A stretch of 64,000 nt of DNA from Prevotellaceae bacterium UBA6398 (GCA_002437495.1 DJQA01000003.1:104161-168160); one strand, 5' to 3'. Positions 18,101 through 26,885 are shown, counted from the first letter of the stretch. Numbers and translations are program-made. The notes: generated by a model from the sequence alone, not told the origin.

Positions 18101-18184
18101 AAGGTCTGATGTAATTTGAATTATATCAGACATAATTTTTCCTATGTCCTATGTAGTTTTCCCCACATCATAAGCCGTTTTTCC
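18101..18184 (+). repeat. Four-unit 21-bp intergenic array, copy A4
   Basis: Units at 18101, 18122, 18143 and 18164. Words: AAGGTCTGATGTA (TTTGAAT tail), TATATCAGACATA (inverted), TATGTCCTATGTA (inverted) and CACATCATAAGCC. Unit 1 and inverted unit 2 together form an imperfect 28-bp palindrome. The leader is at 18072-18087. Element B4 follows. Confidence 0.87.
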
Positions 18185-18204
18185 AACTTTGATTTAGCGA
18201 AAAT

Positions 18205-18325
18205 TTCAGGGGCGTATTGCACACGTCCTGCACGCCACCGCTTAAACCGCGCTGCAAACCGCCGTTGCAGCATTACAAAACGGCGCAATTCCGGGCGCAT
18301 GCAACACGTCCCTACGGAGGCGCAA
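18205..18325 (+). repeat. REP-like palindromic element B4
   Basis: Same layout as B1: a first diverged palindrome (GGGGCGTATTGCACACGTCC), spacer CGCCACCGCTTAAACCGCGC and TGCAAACCGCCGTTGC, then a second (CGGGCGCATGCAACACGTCC). The 18326-18508 remainder has nothing recognisable. Confidence 0.7.
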
Positions 18326-18508
18326 ATTATTGACAAACAAACGAGTATCTGCTTACAACATATTTCGCACACTCAAAACACCATTGCGTGCCCTGCCCAC
18401 ATAAACCTTTTTTGCAAACCACATAATCTTGCCAAAACCATATAAGCCCCTTATTCGCACATATGCCTTTATTTCCGTTTCTCCCGCCGCTTAATTTGCG
18501 TAAACCCA

Positions 18509-18539
18509 TTTGCCGTACACGCGGATTTTCATAACTTTG
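18509..18539 (+). promoter_or_regulatory. Promoter of ruvX-def
   Basis: TTTG 18509-18512, exactly 19 bp, TAACTTTG 18532-18539. Because it overlaps the first in-frame ATG (18510), the real ruvX start must lie downstream. Confidence 0.7.
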
Positions 18540-18563
18540 CAAAACAAACAAACATATAACGCA

Positions 18564-18980
18564 TTGGCAAGAATAATGTCGATTGACTATGGCAAACGCC
18601 GCACCGGCATTGCCGTAACCGACCCGTTGCAAATAATTGCAGGAGGTCTTGAAACTGTCGATACGCCCAAACTTCTCGGCTACATCAAAGCCTACACCGC
18701 CAAAGAGGCGGTGGAACGCATAGTGATAGGAATGCCAACCCAGGCAGACGGCACACCATCGGAAAACGCCGCCCGCGTAAAGGAGTTTGCCGGCAGACTG
18801 CATAAAGCCGTTGAAATTCCTATTGAATTTTACGACGAGAGATTCACCTCCGTACTCGCCCACCGCGCCATGCTCGATGGCGGGCTACGAAAAAAAGAAA
18901 GACAGAACAAAGCACTGGTCGACAAAATAAGCGCAACCATCATATTGCAGTCCTACATGGAAAGCTGCAACACCAAATAA
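18564..18980 (+). CDS. ruvX: Holliday junction resolvase-like protein RuvX/YqgF (pre-16S rRNA nuclease)
   Basis: RNase H-fold nuclease implicated in 16S rRNA 5'-end processing; the historic name is putative Holliday junction resolvase. 138 residues from TTG 18564 (MARIMSIDYGKRRTG). This start is chosen because family members begin M-R-I-(L/M)-x-IDYG and because the upstream ATG lies inside the promoter; ATG 18576 is the alternative. Catalytic acidic residues sit in IDYGKRRTG and in the C-terminal segment KALVDKISATIILQ. It is followed after 8 bp by def. Confidence 0.9.
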   Translation: MARIMSIDYGKRRTGIAVTDPLQIIAGGLETVDTPKLLGYIKAYTAKEAVERIVIGMPTQADGTPSENAARVKEFAGRLHKAVEIPIEFYDERFTSVLAHRAMLDGGLRKKERQNKALVDKISATIILQSYMESCNTK

Positions 18981-18988
18981 AATAAAGA

Positions 18989-19552
18989 ATGAAACTACCC
19001 ATTTATGTATATGGCGAACCTGTTTTGCGCCAAGTGGCAGAAGACATCACCCCCGACTACCCGCAGCTCAAGCAGCTTATCGAAAACATGTACGAAACGC
19101 TTGAAAACGCCGAGGGAGTGGGACTCGCCGCCCCACAGATAGGCCTATCCATAAGACTCGCGGTAATAGACCTCAGAGACCTGGCAGAAGACTATCCCGA
19201 ATACAAGGATTTCCGCAAGGCATACATCAACGCCCGCGTTATAGAGGGCAGCGAGGAAACATGCTCCATTGACGAAGGATGCCTGAGCATACCCGGAATA
19301 CACGAAAAGGTGGTGCGTCCCAAGAAGGTACACGTGAAATATCTTGACGAGAACTTCGTGGAACACGACGAATGGGCCGACGGTTTTCTCGCCCGCGTTA
19401 TGCAGCACGAGTTTGCCCACCTTGAGGGACATGTGTTCACCGACATAATATCACCGCTGCGACGTCAGATGATAGCCCGCAAGATGAAAGCCATAGCCCA
19501 CGGCGGATACCGCTGCTCATACAAAACAAAGTTCAACCGACATCTTAAATAA
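18989..19552 (+). CDS. def: Peptide deformylase
   Basis: Removes the formyl group from the N-terminal methionine of new proteins. 187 residues with all three family motifs: GVGLAAPQIG, EGCLS with metal ligand Cys98, and HEFAH with ligands His140 and His144 and catalytic Glu141. Probably cotranscribed with ruvX upstream and perhaps the TPR gene downstream. Confidence 0.97.
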   Translation: MKLPIYVYGEPVLRQVAEDITPDYPQLKQLIENMYETLENAEGVGLAAPQIGLSIRLAVIDLRDLAEDYPEYKDFRKAYINARVIEGSEETCSIDEGCLSIPGIHEKVVRPKKVHVKYLDENFVEHDEWADGFLARVMQHEFAHLEGHVFTDIISPLRRQMIARKMKAIAHGGYRCSYKTKFNRHLK

Positions 19553-19561
19553 AAACGGCAG

Positions 19562-19591
19562 CACTCCGCCGTAGCCAACCCCGGCGGAGTG
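19562..19591 (+). promoter_or_regulatory. Stem-loop in the def/TPR-gene gap
   Basis: 9-bp perfect arms CACTCCGCC (19562-19570) and GGCGGAGTG (19583-19591), ending 13 nt before the TTG start of the next gene. No T-run follows, so a role in RNA stability or in shielding the ribosome site is as likely as termination. Confidence 0.4.
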
Positions 19592-19604
19592 AGCCCAAAA
19601 GCCT

Positions 19605-21560
19605 TTGAAAAAGTTCCTGCTTTTTCTTCTACTTATCCCCTTTGCGGTGGCAGCGCAAATAAACACCGACAGGGTGATGCTCATAGGTCGCAATGCGCTC
19701 TATTACGATGACTATGTGCTGTCAATACAGTATTTCAACGAAATAATAAACGCCAAACCTTTTCTGTACGACCCTTACTACTTCAGGGCCGTAGCCAAGT
19801 TTTACCTTGAAGACTACCACGGCGCAGAGGCCGACTGTTCAAAAGCAATAGACCTCAACCCTTTCATCGAGGACAGCTACCAACTGCGCGGTCTGTGCCG
19901 CATAAAGCAGGACAAGTATGAGGAGGCGGTGGGCGACTATTCAAAAGTAATAGAATACAAGCCGCTCGACCAAGTGTCGTGGTACAACCGCGTGCTGTGC
20001 CGCATACACCTCAAGCAATACACCGAAGCAGTTGCCGAGCTCCGGGCCATGCACGCCAAATGGCCGTCCTATACAAAATGCTACGAAATAGAGGCGCAGG
20101 TATGCCTTCAGCTTAAAGACACACTAAAAGCCGACAGCCTTTTTGCCTACGTAATAAGCAAAAACCACAGCAACGGCGATGCATGGGGAGCGCGCGGAAT
20201 GATTGCCTTCAGTAAAGGAAACTATGAAAGCGCAGACACGCTGCTTACGCACGCAATAAAATATTCGCCCAACATTCCCGACTACTACATAAACCGCGCC
20301 CTTATAAGATACCACAAGAAAAAGCTGCGCGATGCCATGGCCGACTACGACAGCGCTATAAACGTTGACCCGCAAAATTTCCTCGCCCACTACAACCGCG
20401 GGCTGCTGCGCGCACAAGTTGGCGAAGACAATCTTGCAATACAAGACTTCGGCTTTGTGCTTAAAGTCGAGCCCGACAATCTGCTCGCCCTGTTCAATCG
20501 CGCTGTGCTGCTCGAAAAAACCGGCGGCTACAGGCAGGCCATAAAAGACGTGTCGAAAGTGATTGCCGAATTTCCGCATTTTTGGACCGGCTACGAGCTG
20601 CGCGCACGCTGCCGCAGAAAAACCGGCGACACCAAAGGGGCTGCAAGCGATGAGAGGAAATTGTTCGTGGCGCAACTCGACCGCACATTCAACCACAAAC
20701 GATACACAAACAAAAGCACACGCAAACGCCGCGAAATCAACATAGAAGACTACCAGAAGATTGTTGTTGAAGAAGACACAAATAATGTTGAGAAATATGC
20801 CAACGACTATCGCGGTAAAGTGCAATACAACAAAGTTGAGGTGAAAGCAAAGCCAATGTTCGCGTTCTCCACCTCGCGCCAACCGGGAAACTCTGTAAAC
20901 GCAGTGTCCCACTATTGGCAGGGGCTTGACAAATGGAACAAAAACAAAGCCACATCGCGCCCGATAAAGCTTACCAATTCCATAAATCCCGCAAACGAAG
21001 ATGATATAAGCACCCTATTTGCCGACATAAACCGCATAACCCTCCAAGCCGACAGCAACGAGGTGCAAAACCTTATGGAACGCGCAATTCTTTACAGCGA
21101 TGCAAAAGACTACAACTCATCACTCAACAGCCTTAACAAGGCCATTGTTAAAAACGGCAGCAACGCTGCGGCATTTTTCGAGCGGGCAGCCGTAAAGCAA
21201 TACATCATAGACTTTCAGAACAGCACAGGAGAATCAGAGAAGCCCCACGGCTCAAGTCTGCTCGGTTTGCAATCCGTGCTCAGCGACCTCGAAACTGCCG
21301 ACAAGCTAATGCCCAACAACGAATACATAATGTACAACCGCGGCTGCGCATACCTCTCGGCCAAAGACTATAACAACGCCGAAATATTTTTCGGCAAGGC
21401 AATATCCATTAACTCCAAATTTGCCGAGGCATACTATAACAGGGCTTTGGCGCGGCTGTCGCTTGCAAAGAAAGCCGATGCGCTATCCGACCTTAGCAAA
21501 GCGGGAGAACTTGGGCTTTACGATGCATACAGCGCAATAAGGCAAAATTCCAAACGGTAA
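19605..21560 (+). CDS. Exported TPR-repeat protein
   Basis: 651 residues starting at TTG 19605, which gives a clean Sec signal peptide (KKFLLFLLLIPFAVAAQ). At least eight tetratricopeptide repeats fill residues ~25-350 (e.g. YFRAVAKFYLEDYHGAEADCSKAIDLNP, WYNRVLCRIHLKQYTEAVAELRA, HYNRGLLRAQVGEDNLAIQDF). A basic, low-complexity linker (about 350-480) follows, and a C-terminal TPR set ends near 645. Such periplasmic TPR proteins act as scaffolds; no partner can be named. No enzymatic domain is seen. Confidence 0.88.
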   Translation: MKKFLLFLLLIPFAVAAQINTDRVMLIGRNALYYDDYVLSIQYFNEIINAKPFLYDPYYFRAVAKFYLEDYHGAEADCSKAIDLNPFIEDSYQLRGLCRIKQDKYEEAVGDYSKVIEYKPLDQVSWYNRVLCRIHLKQYTEAVAELRAMHAKWPSYTKCYEIEAQVCLQLKDTLKADSLFAYVISKNHSNGDAWGARGMIAFSKGNYESADTLLTHAIKYSPNIPDYYINRALIRYHKKKLRDAMADYDSAINVDPQNFLAHYNRGLLRAQVGEDNLAIQDFGFVLKVEPDNLLALFNRAVLLEKTGGYRQAIKDVSKVIAEFPHFWTGYELRARCRRKTGDTKGAASDERKLFVAQLDRTFNHKRYTNKSTRKRREINIEDYQKIVVEEDTNNVEKYANDYRGKVQYNKVEVKAKPMFAFSTSRQPGNSVNAVSHYWQGLDKWNKNKATSRPIKLTNSINPANEDDISTLFADINRITLQADSNEVQNLMERAILYSDAKDYNSSLNSLNKAIVKNGSNAAAFFERAAVKQYIIDFQNSTGESEKPHGSSLLGLQSVLSDLETADKLMPNNEYIMYNRGCAYLSAKDYNNAEIFFGKAISINSKFAEAYYNRALARLSLAKKADALSDLSKAGELGLYDAYSAIRQNSKR

Positions 21561-21564
21561 AACC

Positions 21565-21699
21565 ATGGCAAACTTAAAACGTCTCGTGGCGGATACATGA
21601 GGCGTGGGAGGCTCGATAGCCGCATTCATGTACACGGCGGGAAAAAACGTAACCGGCATGGCGCGCGGCACACACCTCGAAACATTGCACCGGCCCTTT
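21565..21699 (+). pseudogene. Broken 2-dehydropantoate 2-reductase (panE) N-terminal fragment
   Basis: One frame reads MANLKRLVADT, then TGA (21598-21600), then GVGGSIAAFMYTAGKNVTG and MARGTHLETL. This matches the start of ketopantoate reductases, where the Rossmann loop runs (V)xGTGGVGGSIAAFL..AGKDVT.(I)ARG.HLE. The in-frame stop falls inside the NADPH loop, one glycine loop residue has become Asp, and homology stops after about 45 codons. It is a decayed, truncated gene directly behind the TPR gene and just before array A5. Confidence 0.7.
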
Positions 21700-21832
21700 A
21701 CACAACAACCGGTCAAGCCTTTTTGCCAAACCCTGCGGTTTTAGTGTGGCTTTCTGATTTACGAGGAGTTATACGTTTACTGAAATTTCGCCATAGCCCT
21801 TTGGTTTACACCATATTGCATACACTCAAAAA

Positions 21833-21916
21833 AAGGTCTGATGTAGTTTTTTCTATGTCTGATATATTTTTTTCTACATAGGACGTGGTTTTTTCTATGT
21901 CTGATACTATTTTTGG
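21833..21916 (+). repeat. Four-unit 21-bp intergenic array, copy A5
   Basis: Units at 21833, 21854, 21875 and 21896. Words: AAGGTCTGATGTA, TATGTCTGATATA, TACATAGGACGTG and TATGTCTGATACT. All four tails are T-runs, including unit 1, which marks the subtype also seen at A8 and A9. No B element is present. Confidence 0.87.
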
Positions 21917-21954
21917 GGTTGGCAAAGCCCGCAAATAAAGAGCCGGTTTCGGCG

Positions 21955-21985
21955 TTGGATTTCTCGCCGAATTTGCGTAACTTTG
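21955..21985 (+). promoter_or_regulatory. Promoter of the DUF5715-truA unit
   Basis: TTG 21955-21957, a 20-bp spacer, TAACTTTG 21978-21985, about 28 bp before the start codon. Confidence 0.6.
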
Positions 21986-22013
21986 CGCCTGCAATCGTCA
22001 TATACCTTACGTA

Positions 22014-22835
22014 ATGATGCCCAAATTCAGTCTTGGCAAAAAGACTTTCCTATACGCATTCTACGGGATAACCGCAATCCTGTTTCTTATAAAGCTCATA
22101 TTCCCGCAAGTAACGCGCAACACAAATGCCACACAACCACGCGCAAGCGTTGCTGCCGAAAGGCAGCCCGACAGCATAGACATGCAACGCGCCCTGGTTG
22201 ACAGCATAATGGCCATGCCGCGCAAAAGCATAGCATTCGAGTACTATGCAAACGGAAAGCCCAAGCACCACAGAATTTACAGCGTGCCCGATTTCATAAA
22301 CACGTTTCCCGATGCCAACCCCACACATCTTGCCACAGCCATGCGGCTCGGCGTGAAACCGGTTGAAAACCGCGCACAGGCCGAAGCCAACAAAAAAGAG
22401 CTTGTGTTTGTAGGCTCAACGCCATATTTCTATGTAAAGAAATTATACAATTCCATACCCTACCTCGTGCCACGCGCCGCCATACTGCTCGAGCATATAG
22501 CAAGAACATTCCACGACTCGCTCGCGATAAAAGGCATACCGCTCAACAACATAATAGTAACCTCGCTGCTTCGCACAGAGGACGATGTGGCGCGACTGCG
22601 CAGACACAACGGCAACGCCTCGCCAAACAGCGCACACAGATATGGCACCACATTCGACATAGCCTACAACAAATATCGCATGGTGCAGGACCCCGCGCTT
22701 CCCAAGGTGCGCCCGGTAAGAGACGATACGTTGAAATACGTGCTGTCTGAAGTGCTTAACGATGCGCGCAAGCAGGGGCTGTGCTACGTGAAATACGAGA
22801 AGAGACAAGGATGTTACCACATAACGGCACGGTAA
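22014..22835 (+). CDS. DUF5715 family protein (M15-peptidase-like)
   Basis: 273 residues with an N-terminal membrane anchor (about 8-27). The C-terminal part contains NSAHRYGTTFDIAYNKY and CYHITAR. These give the H-x6-D and later His arrangement of zinc-binding D-alanyl-D-alanine carboxypeptidases of the M15/VanY group, so a cell-wall role in the periplasm is possible but not proven. Two adjacent ATGs (22014, 22017) are both usable. It ends 17 bp before truA. Confidence 0.72.
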   Translation: MMPKFSLGKKTFLYAFYGITAILFLIKLIFPQVTRNTNATQPRASVAAERQPDSIDMQRALVDSIMAMPRKSIAFEYYANGKPKHHRIYSVPDFINTFPDANPTHLATAMRLGVKPVENRAQAEANKKELVFVGSTPYFYVKKLYNSIPYLVPRAAILLEHIARTFHDSLAIKGIPLNNIIVTSLLRTEDDVARLRRHNGNASPNSAHRYGTTFDIAYNKYRMVQDPALPKVRPVRDDTLKYVLSEVLNDARKQGLCYVKYEKRQGCYHITAR

Positions 22836-22852
22836 GTAAGCCACAAAAGGTC

Positions 22853-23641
22853 ATGAGCCGCTACTTTATATACATATCCTACGATGGGGGCGCATACCAC
22901 GGTTGGCAAATGCAACCCAACGGAACAAGCGTGCAAGAAGTGTTGGAGAAAAGTCTGTCGACACTGCTTGGCAAACCAACCGCCGTAACAGCAGCCGGGA
23001 GAACCGACGCCGGAGTTAACGCAGCGTCAATGCCGGTGCATTTCGACACCTTCTCCGGGCTGCCCGCCCCAAGCGGCAAACACCCCGGAGAAACGGCCGA
23101 GCAACATCTTGCCTACAAGCTCAACAGCATATTGCCGCGAGACATTGCCGTTGGCAAAATAGTAAAAGTGCGCAGCGATGCCCACGCACGCTTCTCTGCC
23201 ACAAAGCGAACATACCATTATTACGTTACACTTAGGAAAAACCCTTTCCTCGCCAAATACCACCTGCGACTCACCTACCCTGTTAACTTCCGCCTTATGA
23301 ACGAGGCGGCGGCAATGCTGCTGGGGCGGCACGACTTCGACTGCTTTGCCAAAGCCCACCCGGACGTGAAAACATCGTTCTGCAACGTAACCAAGGCACA
23401 ATGGGTGGAAATGGCCGACGGAGAATGGCGTTTCGAAATAAGTGCAGACCGTTTTCTACGCAACATGGTTAGGGCTGTGGTAGGTACACTTCTTGACATA
23501 GGCAGAGGGAAAACCGATATCAACGAGTTGCGCGGCATTCTTGACAGCCGCTGCCGCTGCCGCGCCGGCGAAAGCGTCAGAGGCGAGGCACTGTTCCTGG
23601 AAAGCGTGGACTATCCCGAATACATCTTCGTTACACAATAA
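22853..23641 (+). CDS. truA: tRNA pseudouridine(38-40) synthase TruA
   Basis: Isomerises uridines 38-40 in the anticodon arm of tRNAs. 262 residues from ATG 22853; an upstream in-frame ATG at 22781 lies inside the preceding gene and would add a non-family N-terminus. Catalytic Asp52 sits in AAGRTDAGVNA. Other family motifs are DGGAYHGWQMQPN and FLRNMVRAVVGTLLDIGRGK. Probably cotranscribed with DUF5715 upstream and the transporter gene downstream (26-bp gap). Confidence 0.95.
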   Translation: MSRYFIYISYDGGAYHGWQMQPNGTSVQEVLEKSLSTLLGKPTAVTAAGRTDAGVNAASMPVHFDTFSGLPAPSGKHPGETAEQHLAYKLNSILPRDIAVGKIVKVRSDAHARFSATKRTYHYYVTLRKNPFLAKYHLRLTYPVNFRLMNEAAAMLLGRHDFDCFAKAHPDVKTSFCNVTKAQWVEMADGEWRFEISADRFLRNMVRAVVGTLLDIGRGKTDINELRGILDSRCRCRAGESVRGEALFLESVDYPEYIFVTQ

Positions 23642-23667
23642 CCGAAAGGAAAACATTAATACAAAAC

Positions 23668-24585
23668 ATGTGGCTGTTACTCGCCTTCTGCTCTGCCGCC
23701 CTGTTGGGCTTCTATGACGTGTTCAAAAAGAAAGCCCTAACCGGCAACGCACTTATACCCGTGCTAACACTCAACACCCTTTTTTGCAGTCTGATATTCC
23801 TACCCCTGATTTTGGGTTCGGCATCAGGCGTTATAGAAAGCGGCTCGCCCGCCTACATTCCATCCGGCGGATGGGAAATGCACAAATACATATTGCTGAA
23901 GTCTGTTATAGTACTCTCATCGTGGGCATTGGGATATGCCGGCATCAAACATCTTCCCATCACCATCGTAGGCCCCATAAACGCCACCCGCCCCGTGATG
24001 ACCCTCGTGGGCGCACTTATAATATTCGGCGAACGCCTAAACGGCTGGCAATGGGCCGGGGTTGTACTTGCCGTGGTGTCGTTTTTCATGCTCTCGCGAA
24101 GCAGCAGGCGCGAAGGCGTGAGCTTTGTCCACAACAAATGGATTGCGTGCGTGGTGGGCGCAGCTTTGCTCGGGGCGGCAAGCGGGCTTTACGACAAATA
24201 CCTCATGTCGCCCACATCCGAGGGCGGCGTGGGGCTTAACAAGCTCGCCGTGCAAGGATGGTACAACCTATATCAGTTTGCCATGATGGGCACGGTGTTG
24301 CTCGCCGTATGGTTTCCACGGCGTAAAAACGGCGACAAATTCCGATGGCACTGGGCAATAGTGGGAATATCTGTGTTCCTGTCTGCAGCCGACTTCCTTT
24401 ATTTCTACGCCCTTTCTGTGCCTGGAGCAATGATAGCCATTGTGTCGATGGTAAGGCGCAGCAGCGTAATAGTGTCGTTCCTTTTCGGCGCATGGGTATT
24501 CAGAGAGCACAACCTGCGTTCCAAAGCCATCGACCTGGCAATGGTGATACTCGGAATGATTTGCCTGTGCATTGGCGCAAAGTAG
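23668..24585 (+). CDS. EamA/DMT-family transporter
   Basis: 305 residues with about ten hydrophobic segments in two EamA repeats (roughly 1-140 and 155-303), the usual layout of drug/metabolite transporters in the inner membrane. The C-terminal repeat ends LAMVILGMICLCIGAK. Substrate cannot be inferred. It follows truA closely and is probably on the same transcript. Confidence 0.85.
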   Translation: MWLLLAFCSAALLGFYDVFKKKALTGNALIPVLTLNTLFCSLIFLPLILGSASGVIESGSPAYIPSGGWEMHKYILLKSVIVLSSWALGYAGIKHLPITIVGPINATRPVMTLVGALIIFGERLNGWQWAGVVLAVVSFFMLSRSSRREGVSFVHNKWIACVVGAALLGAASGLYDKYLMSPTSEGGVGLNKLAVQGWYNLYQFAMMGTVLLAVWFPRRKNGDKFRWHWAIVGISVFLSAADFLYFYALSVPGAMIAIVSMVRRSSVIVSFLFGAWVFREHNLRSKAIDLAMVILGMICLCIGAK

Positions 24586-24663
24586 AAATTCCACTCCCTG
24601 TTTAATAATCTTTAAGCGTTAAGCAATTATCCGTTTGCAAATAGAATGTATCTTTGCATATAG

Positions 24664-25431
24664 ATGAAAAAGGTTTCAGAAGAGAAAGGGCATACAGAAC
24701 ACATTGCACAGCCTAAACGCGGCGAGCACAGCGGCACAGGCGTAAGCGGCACGTTCAGCGTAGCGAAACGCCCCAAGGCCGAACGCATAATAATGGGCAT
24801 CGACCCGGGAACAAACCTCCTGGGCTACGGAGTGCTTAAAATATGCGGAAAGAAAGCCGGAATGTTGGCTATGGGCGTTATAGACCTGCGCAAGGTCAAG
24901 GACATCTATCTGAAACTCGGGCGCATTCACGAGCGCATCAATTCGCTTATTGCAAGTTTCCATCCCGATGAAATGAGCATTGAGTCTCAGTTCTACGGCA
25001 ACAACCCGCAAAGCATGCTCAAGCTTGGGCGCGCACAAGGCGTGGCCATAGCCGCCGCAATAAACAAGGACGTGCCGATACACGAATACGCCCCGCTCAA
25101 AATAAAAATGGCGATAACAGGAAACGGAAGGGCATCGAAAGAACAGGTGGCAGCAATGCTACAAAGGTATCTGTGCATAAGCAACGAAACGCTGCTGCCA
25201 TATCTTGACGCAACCGACGCGCTCGCAGCGGCATACTGCCACTTCATAGAATCCTACTGCAAGGTTTATGAGGTAAACGATGCGGGACGGTCAACATTCA
25301 CTGTGTCGGGAAGTATGTCTGACACTCCGGGAAAACGCCACAGCACAAAATGGGCAGACTTTGTGAAAAACAACCCCGAAAGGGTGGGACTAAACCCGGC
25401 AGTCATCAAAAAAAACAAATGCACAACATAA
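24664..25431 (+). CDS. ruvC: Crossover junction endodeoxyribonuclease RuvC, extended
   Basis: Resolves Holliday junctions made by RuvAB. The four catalytic acids are present at the right spacing: Asp47 (GIDPG), Glu107 (SIESQFY), Asp182 and Asp185 (LDATDALAA). At 255 residues it is longer than the usual ~170-190. There are about 43 basic/polar residues before MGIDPG and a ~55-residue tail. The ATG at 24664 lies only 7 bp after a TATCTTTG box (24649-24656), so the message may be leaderless, or translation may begin further in (ATG 24793 would leave no room before the catalytic Asp). The last 13 bp overlap the next gene. Confidence 0.9.
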   Translation: MKKVSEEKGHTEHIAQPKRGEHSGTGVSGTFSVAKRPKAERIIMGIDPGTNLLGYGVLKICGKKAGMLAMGVIDLRKVKDIYLKLGRIHERINSLIASFHPDEMSIESQFYGNNPQSMLKLGRAQGVAIAAAINKDVPIHEYAPLKIKMAITGNGRASKEQVAAMLQRYLCISNETLLPYLDATDALAAAYCHFIESYCKVYEVNDAGRSTFTVSGSMSDTPGKRHSTKWADFVKNNPERVGLNPAVIKKNKCTT

Positions 25432-26885
25432 TAAAGATAGAAAAAGCAGTGGCACGCATGCCGGAATTCAGACTGAAAGAGCCGGCAAGCGCGGTAATCC
25501 CGGCAGGTGCGCCCTTGGCTATCGTTGGTTTGAACGCAAGCGGAAAAACCTTGCTTGTAAACATGCTCACAGGCGAGCACCCGCTTCTCGGCGCTGAGGC
25601 TGAATATGATTTTTCTCCGTCTGCAAGCAACAAGGCGAGCCAAAACATAAAGGTGGTTACGTTCAGGGATGCCTATGGAAGCGCCGGAGCGGATTTCTAT
25701 CAGCTGCGCTGGAACCATGGGCTGCAAGAAGAGAACTCCGCCACAGTTGGGGACATTCTTAAAGCATCGGCTCCCAATGGCAACACGCCAAATAACGTTA
25801 GCGATATTCTAGGCCTTAAACCACTGCTTAAAAAGAAAACAATAATGCTTTCAAGCGGTGAACTGCGCCGAGTACAGCTTGGCGAAGTTCTGCAAACTTC
25901 GCCAAAACTCCTTATTATAGACAACCCATATATCGGGCTGGACGTGAATGCACGCAAACAAACTACAAATTTTCTCGCAAAGGTGGCAGAAAAAGGCGAT
26001 ACCACGCTTGTGCTGATTGTGTCGCGCGAAAAAGACATCCCGTACTTCATACATAAAATACTGCCGGTTGCAGACGGAAAGGTTTTCCCTATATGCAGCA
26101 AGGAAGAATTTCTTGAGAAATTTCACGTAGAAGAAAAAAACACCGCCTTACTCTTTGACGAAAGGCGATGCAACGCAATACTTTCCCTGCCCAACCACGA
26201 AAGAGCGGAAAACGGCTTGCCCGTGGTGGAATGCAACAAAATAAACATCGCATATGGCAGCCGCGAAATATTCAGAAATTTCTCCTGGACCGTGAAAAGC
26301 GGCGAACGCTGGGCATTGAACGGCGAAAACGGAGCGGGCAAGTCCACGCTGCTAAGCCTTGTGTGCGCCGACAACCCGCAAGCCTACGCATGCGACATAA
26401 GCCTTTTCGGCTGCAAGCGCGGCTGCGGCGAAAGCATCTGGGACATAAAAAAAAGAATAGGATACGTAAGCCCCGAAATGTTCCGCTCGTACAGGCGCAA
26501 CATGAGTGTAATTCAAATAGCCGCAAGCGGACTTAGCGACACAAGCGGCATATACAACAGGAAAATTGCCGGAGAGGAAAGGAAAAAGGTTATGTTTTGG
26601 CTGGGAATGTTCGGAATCGAAAACCTTGCCGAAAGAAATTACCTGCAACTTTCAAGTGGCGAGCAAAGGCTTGTGCTGTTGGCGCGCGCATTTGTAAAAG
26701 ACCCCGACCTGCTTGTTCTCGATGAGCCGTTTCACGGTCTCGACCAAATGCGTAGAGACATGTCGCGCAGCATAATCGACACATTCTGCTCACGAAAGGG
26801 CAAAACACTCATTATGGTTACACATTACGAGGAGGAATACCCCACGACAATAAACCACAAACTGAAACTAGAGAAATTAGGATAA
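25419..26885 (+). CDS. Duplicated ABC ATPase, ModF/PhrA-like
   Basis: 488 residues with two complete ABC domains and no membrane segment: first Walker A GLNASGKT at residues 37-44 with signature LSSGELRRVQ; second Walker A GENGAGKS at 302-309 with LSSGEQRLVLLARAFVKDPDLLVLDEP. This layout matches ModF-type proteins, historically called photorepair protein PhrA, whose function is unclear. ATG 25419 is chosen because it overlaps the end of ruvC by 13 bp; an upstream ATG at 25350 lies well inside ruvC. Coupled to ruvC. Confidence 0.85.
   Translation: MHNIIKIEKAVARMPEFRLKEPASAVIPAGAPLAIVGLNASGKTLLVNMLTGEHPLLGAEAEYDFSPSASNKASQNIKVVTFRDAYGSAGADFYQLRWNHGLQEENSATVGDILKASAPNGNTPNNVSDILGLKPLLKKKTIMLSSGELRRVQLGEVLQTSPKLLIIDNPYIGLDVNARKQTTNFLAKVAEKGDTTLVLIVSREKDIPYFIHKILPVADGKVFPICSKEEFLEKFHVEEKNTALLFDERRCNAILSLPNHERAENGLPVVECNKINIAYGSREIFRNFSWTVKSGERWALNGENGAGKSTLLSLVCADNPQAYACDISLFGCKRGCGESIWDIKKRIGYVSPEMFRSYRRNMSVIQIAASGLSDTSGIYNRKIAGEERKKVMFWLGMFGIENLAERNYLQLSSGEQRLVLLARAFVKDPDLLVLDEPFHGLDQMRRDMSRSIIDTFCSRKGKTLIMVTHYEEEYPTTINHKLKLEKLG

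Noticed and set aside
18209..18325. B elements considered as transfer RNA or attC-like sites
   Set aside because: No cloverleaf can be drawn, no R-box-like ends were seen, and no integron integrase is present.
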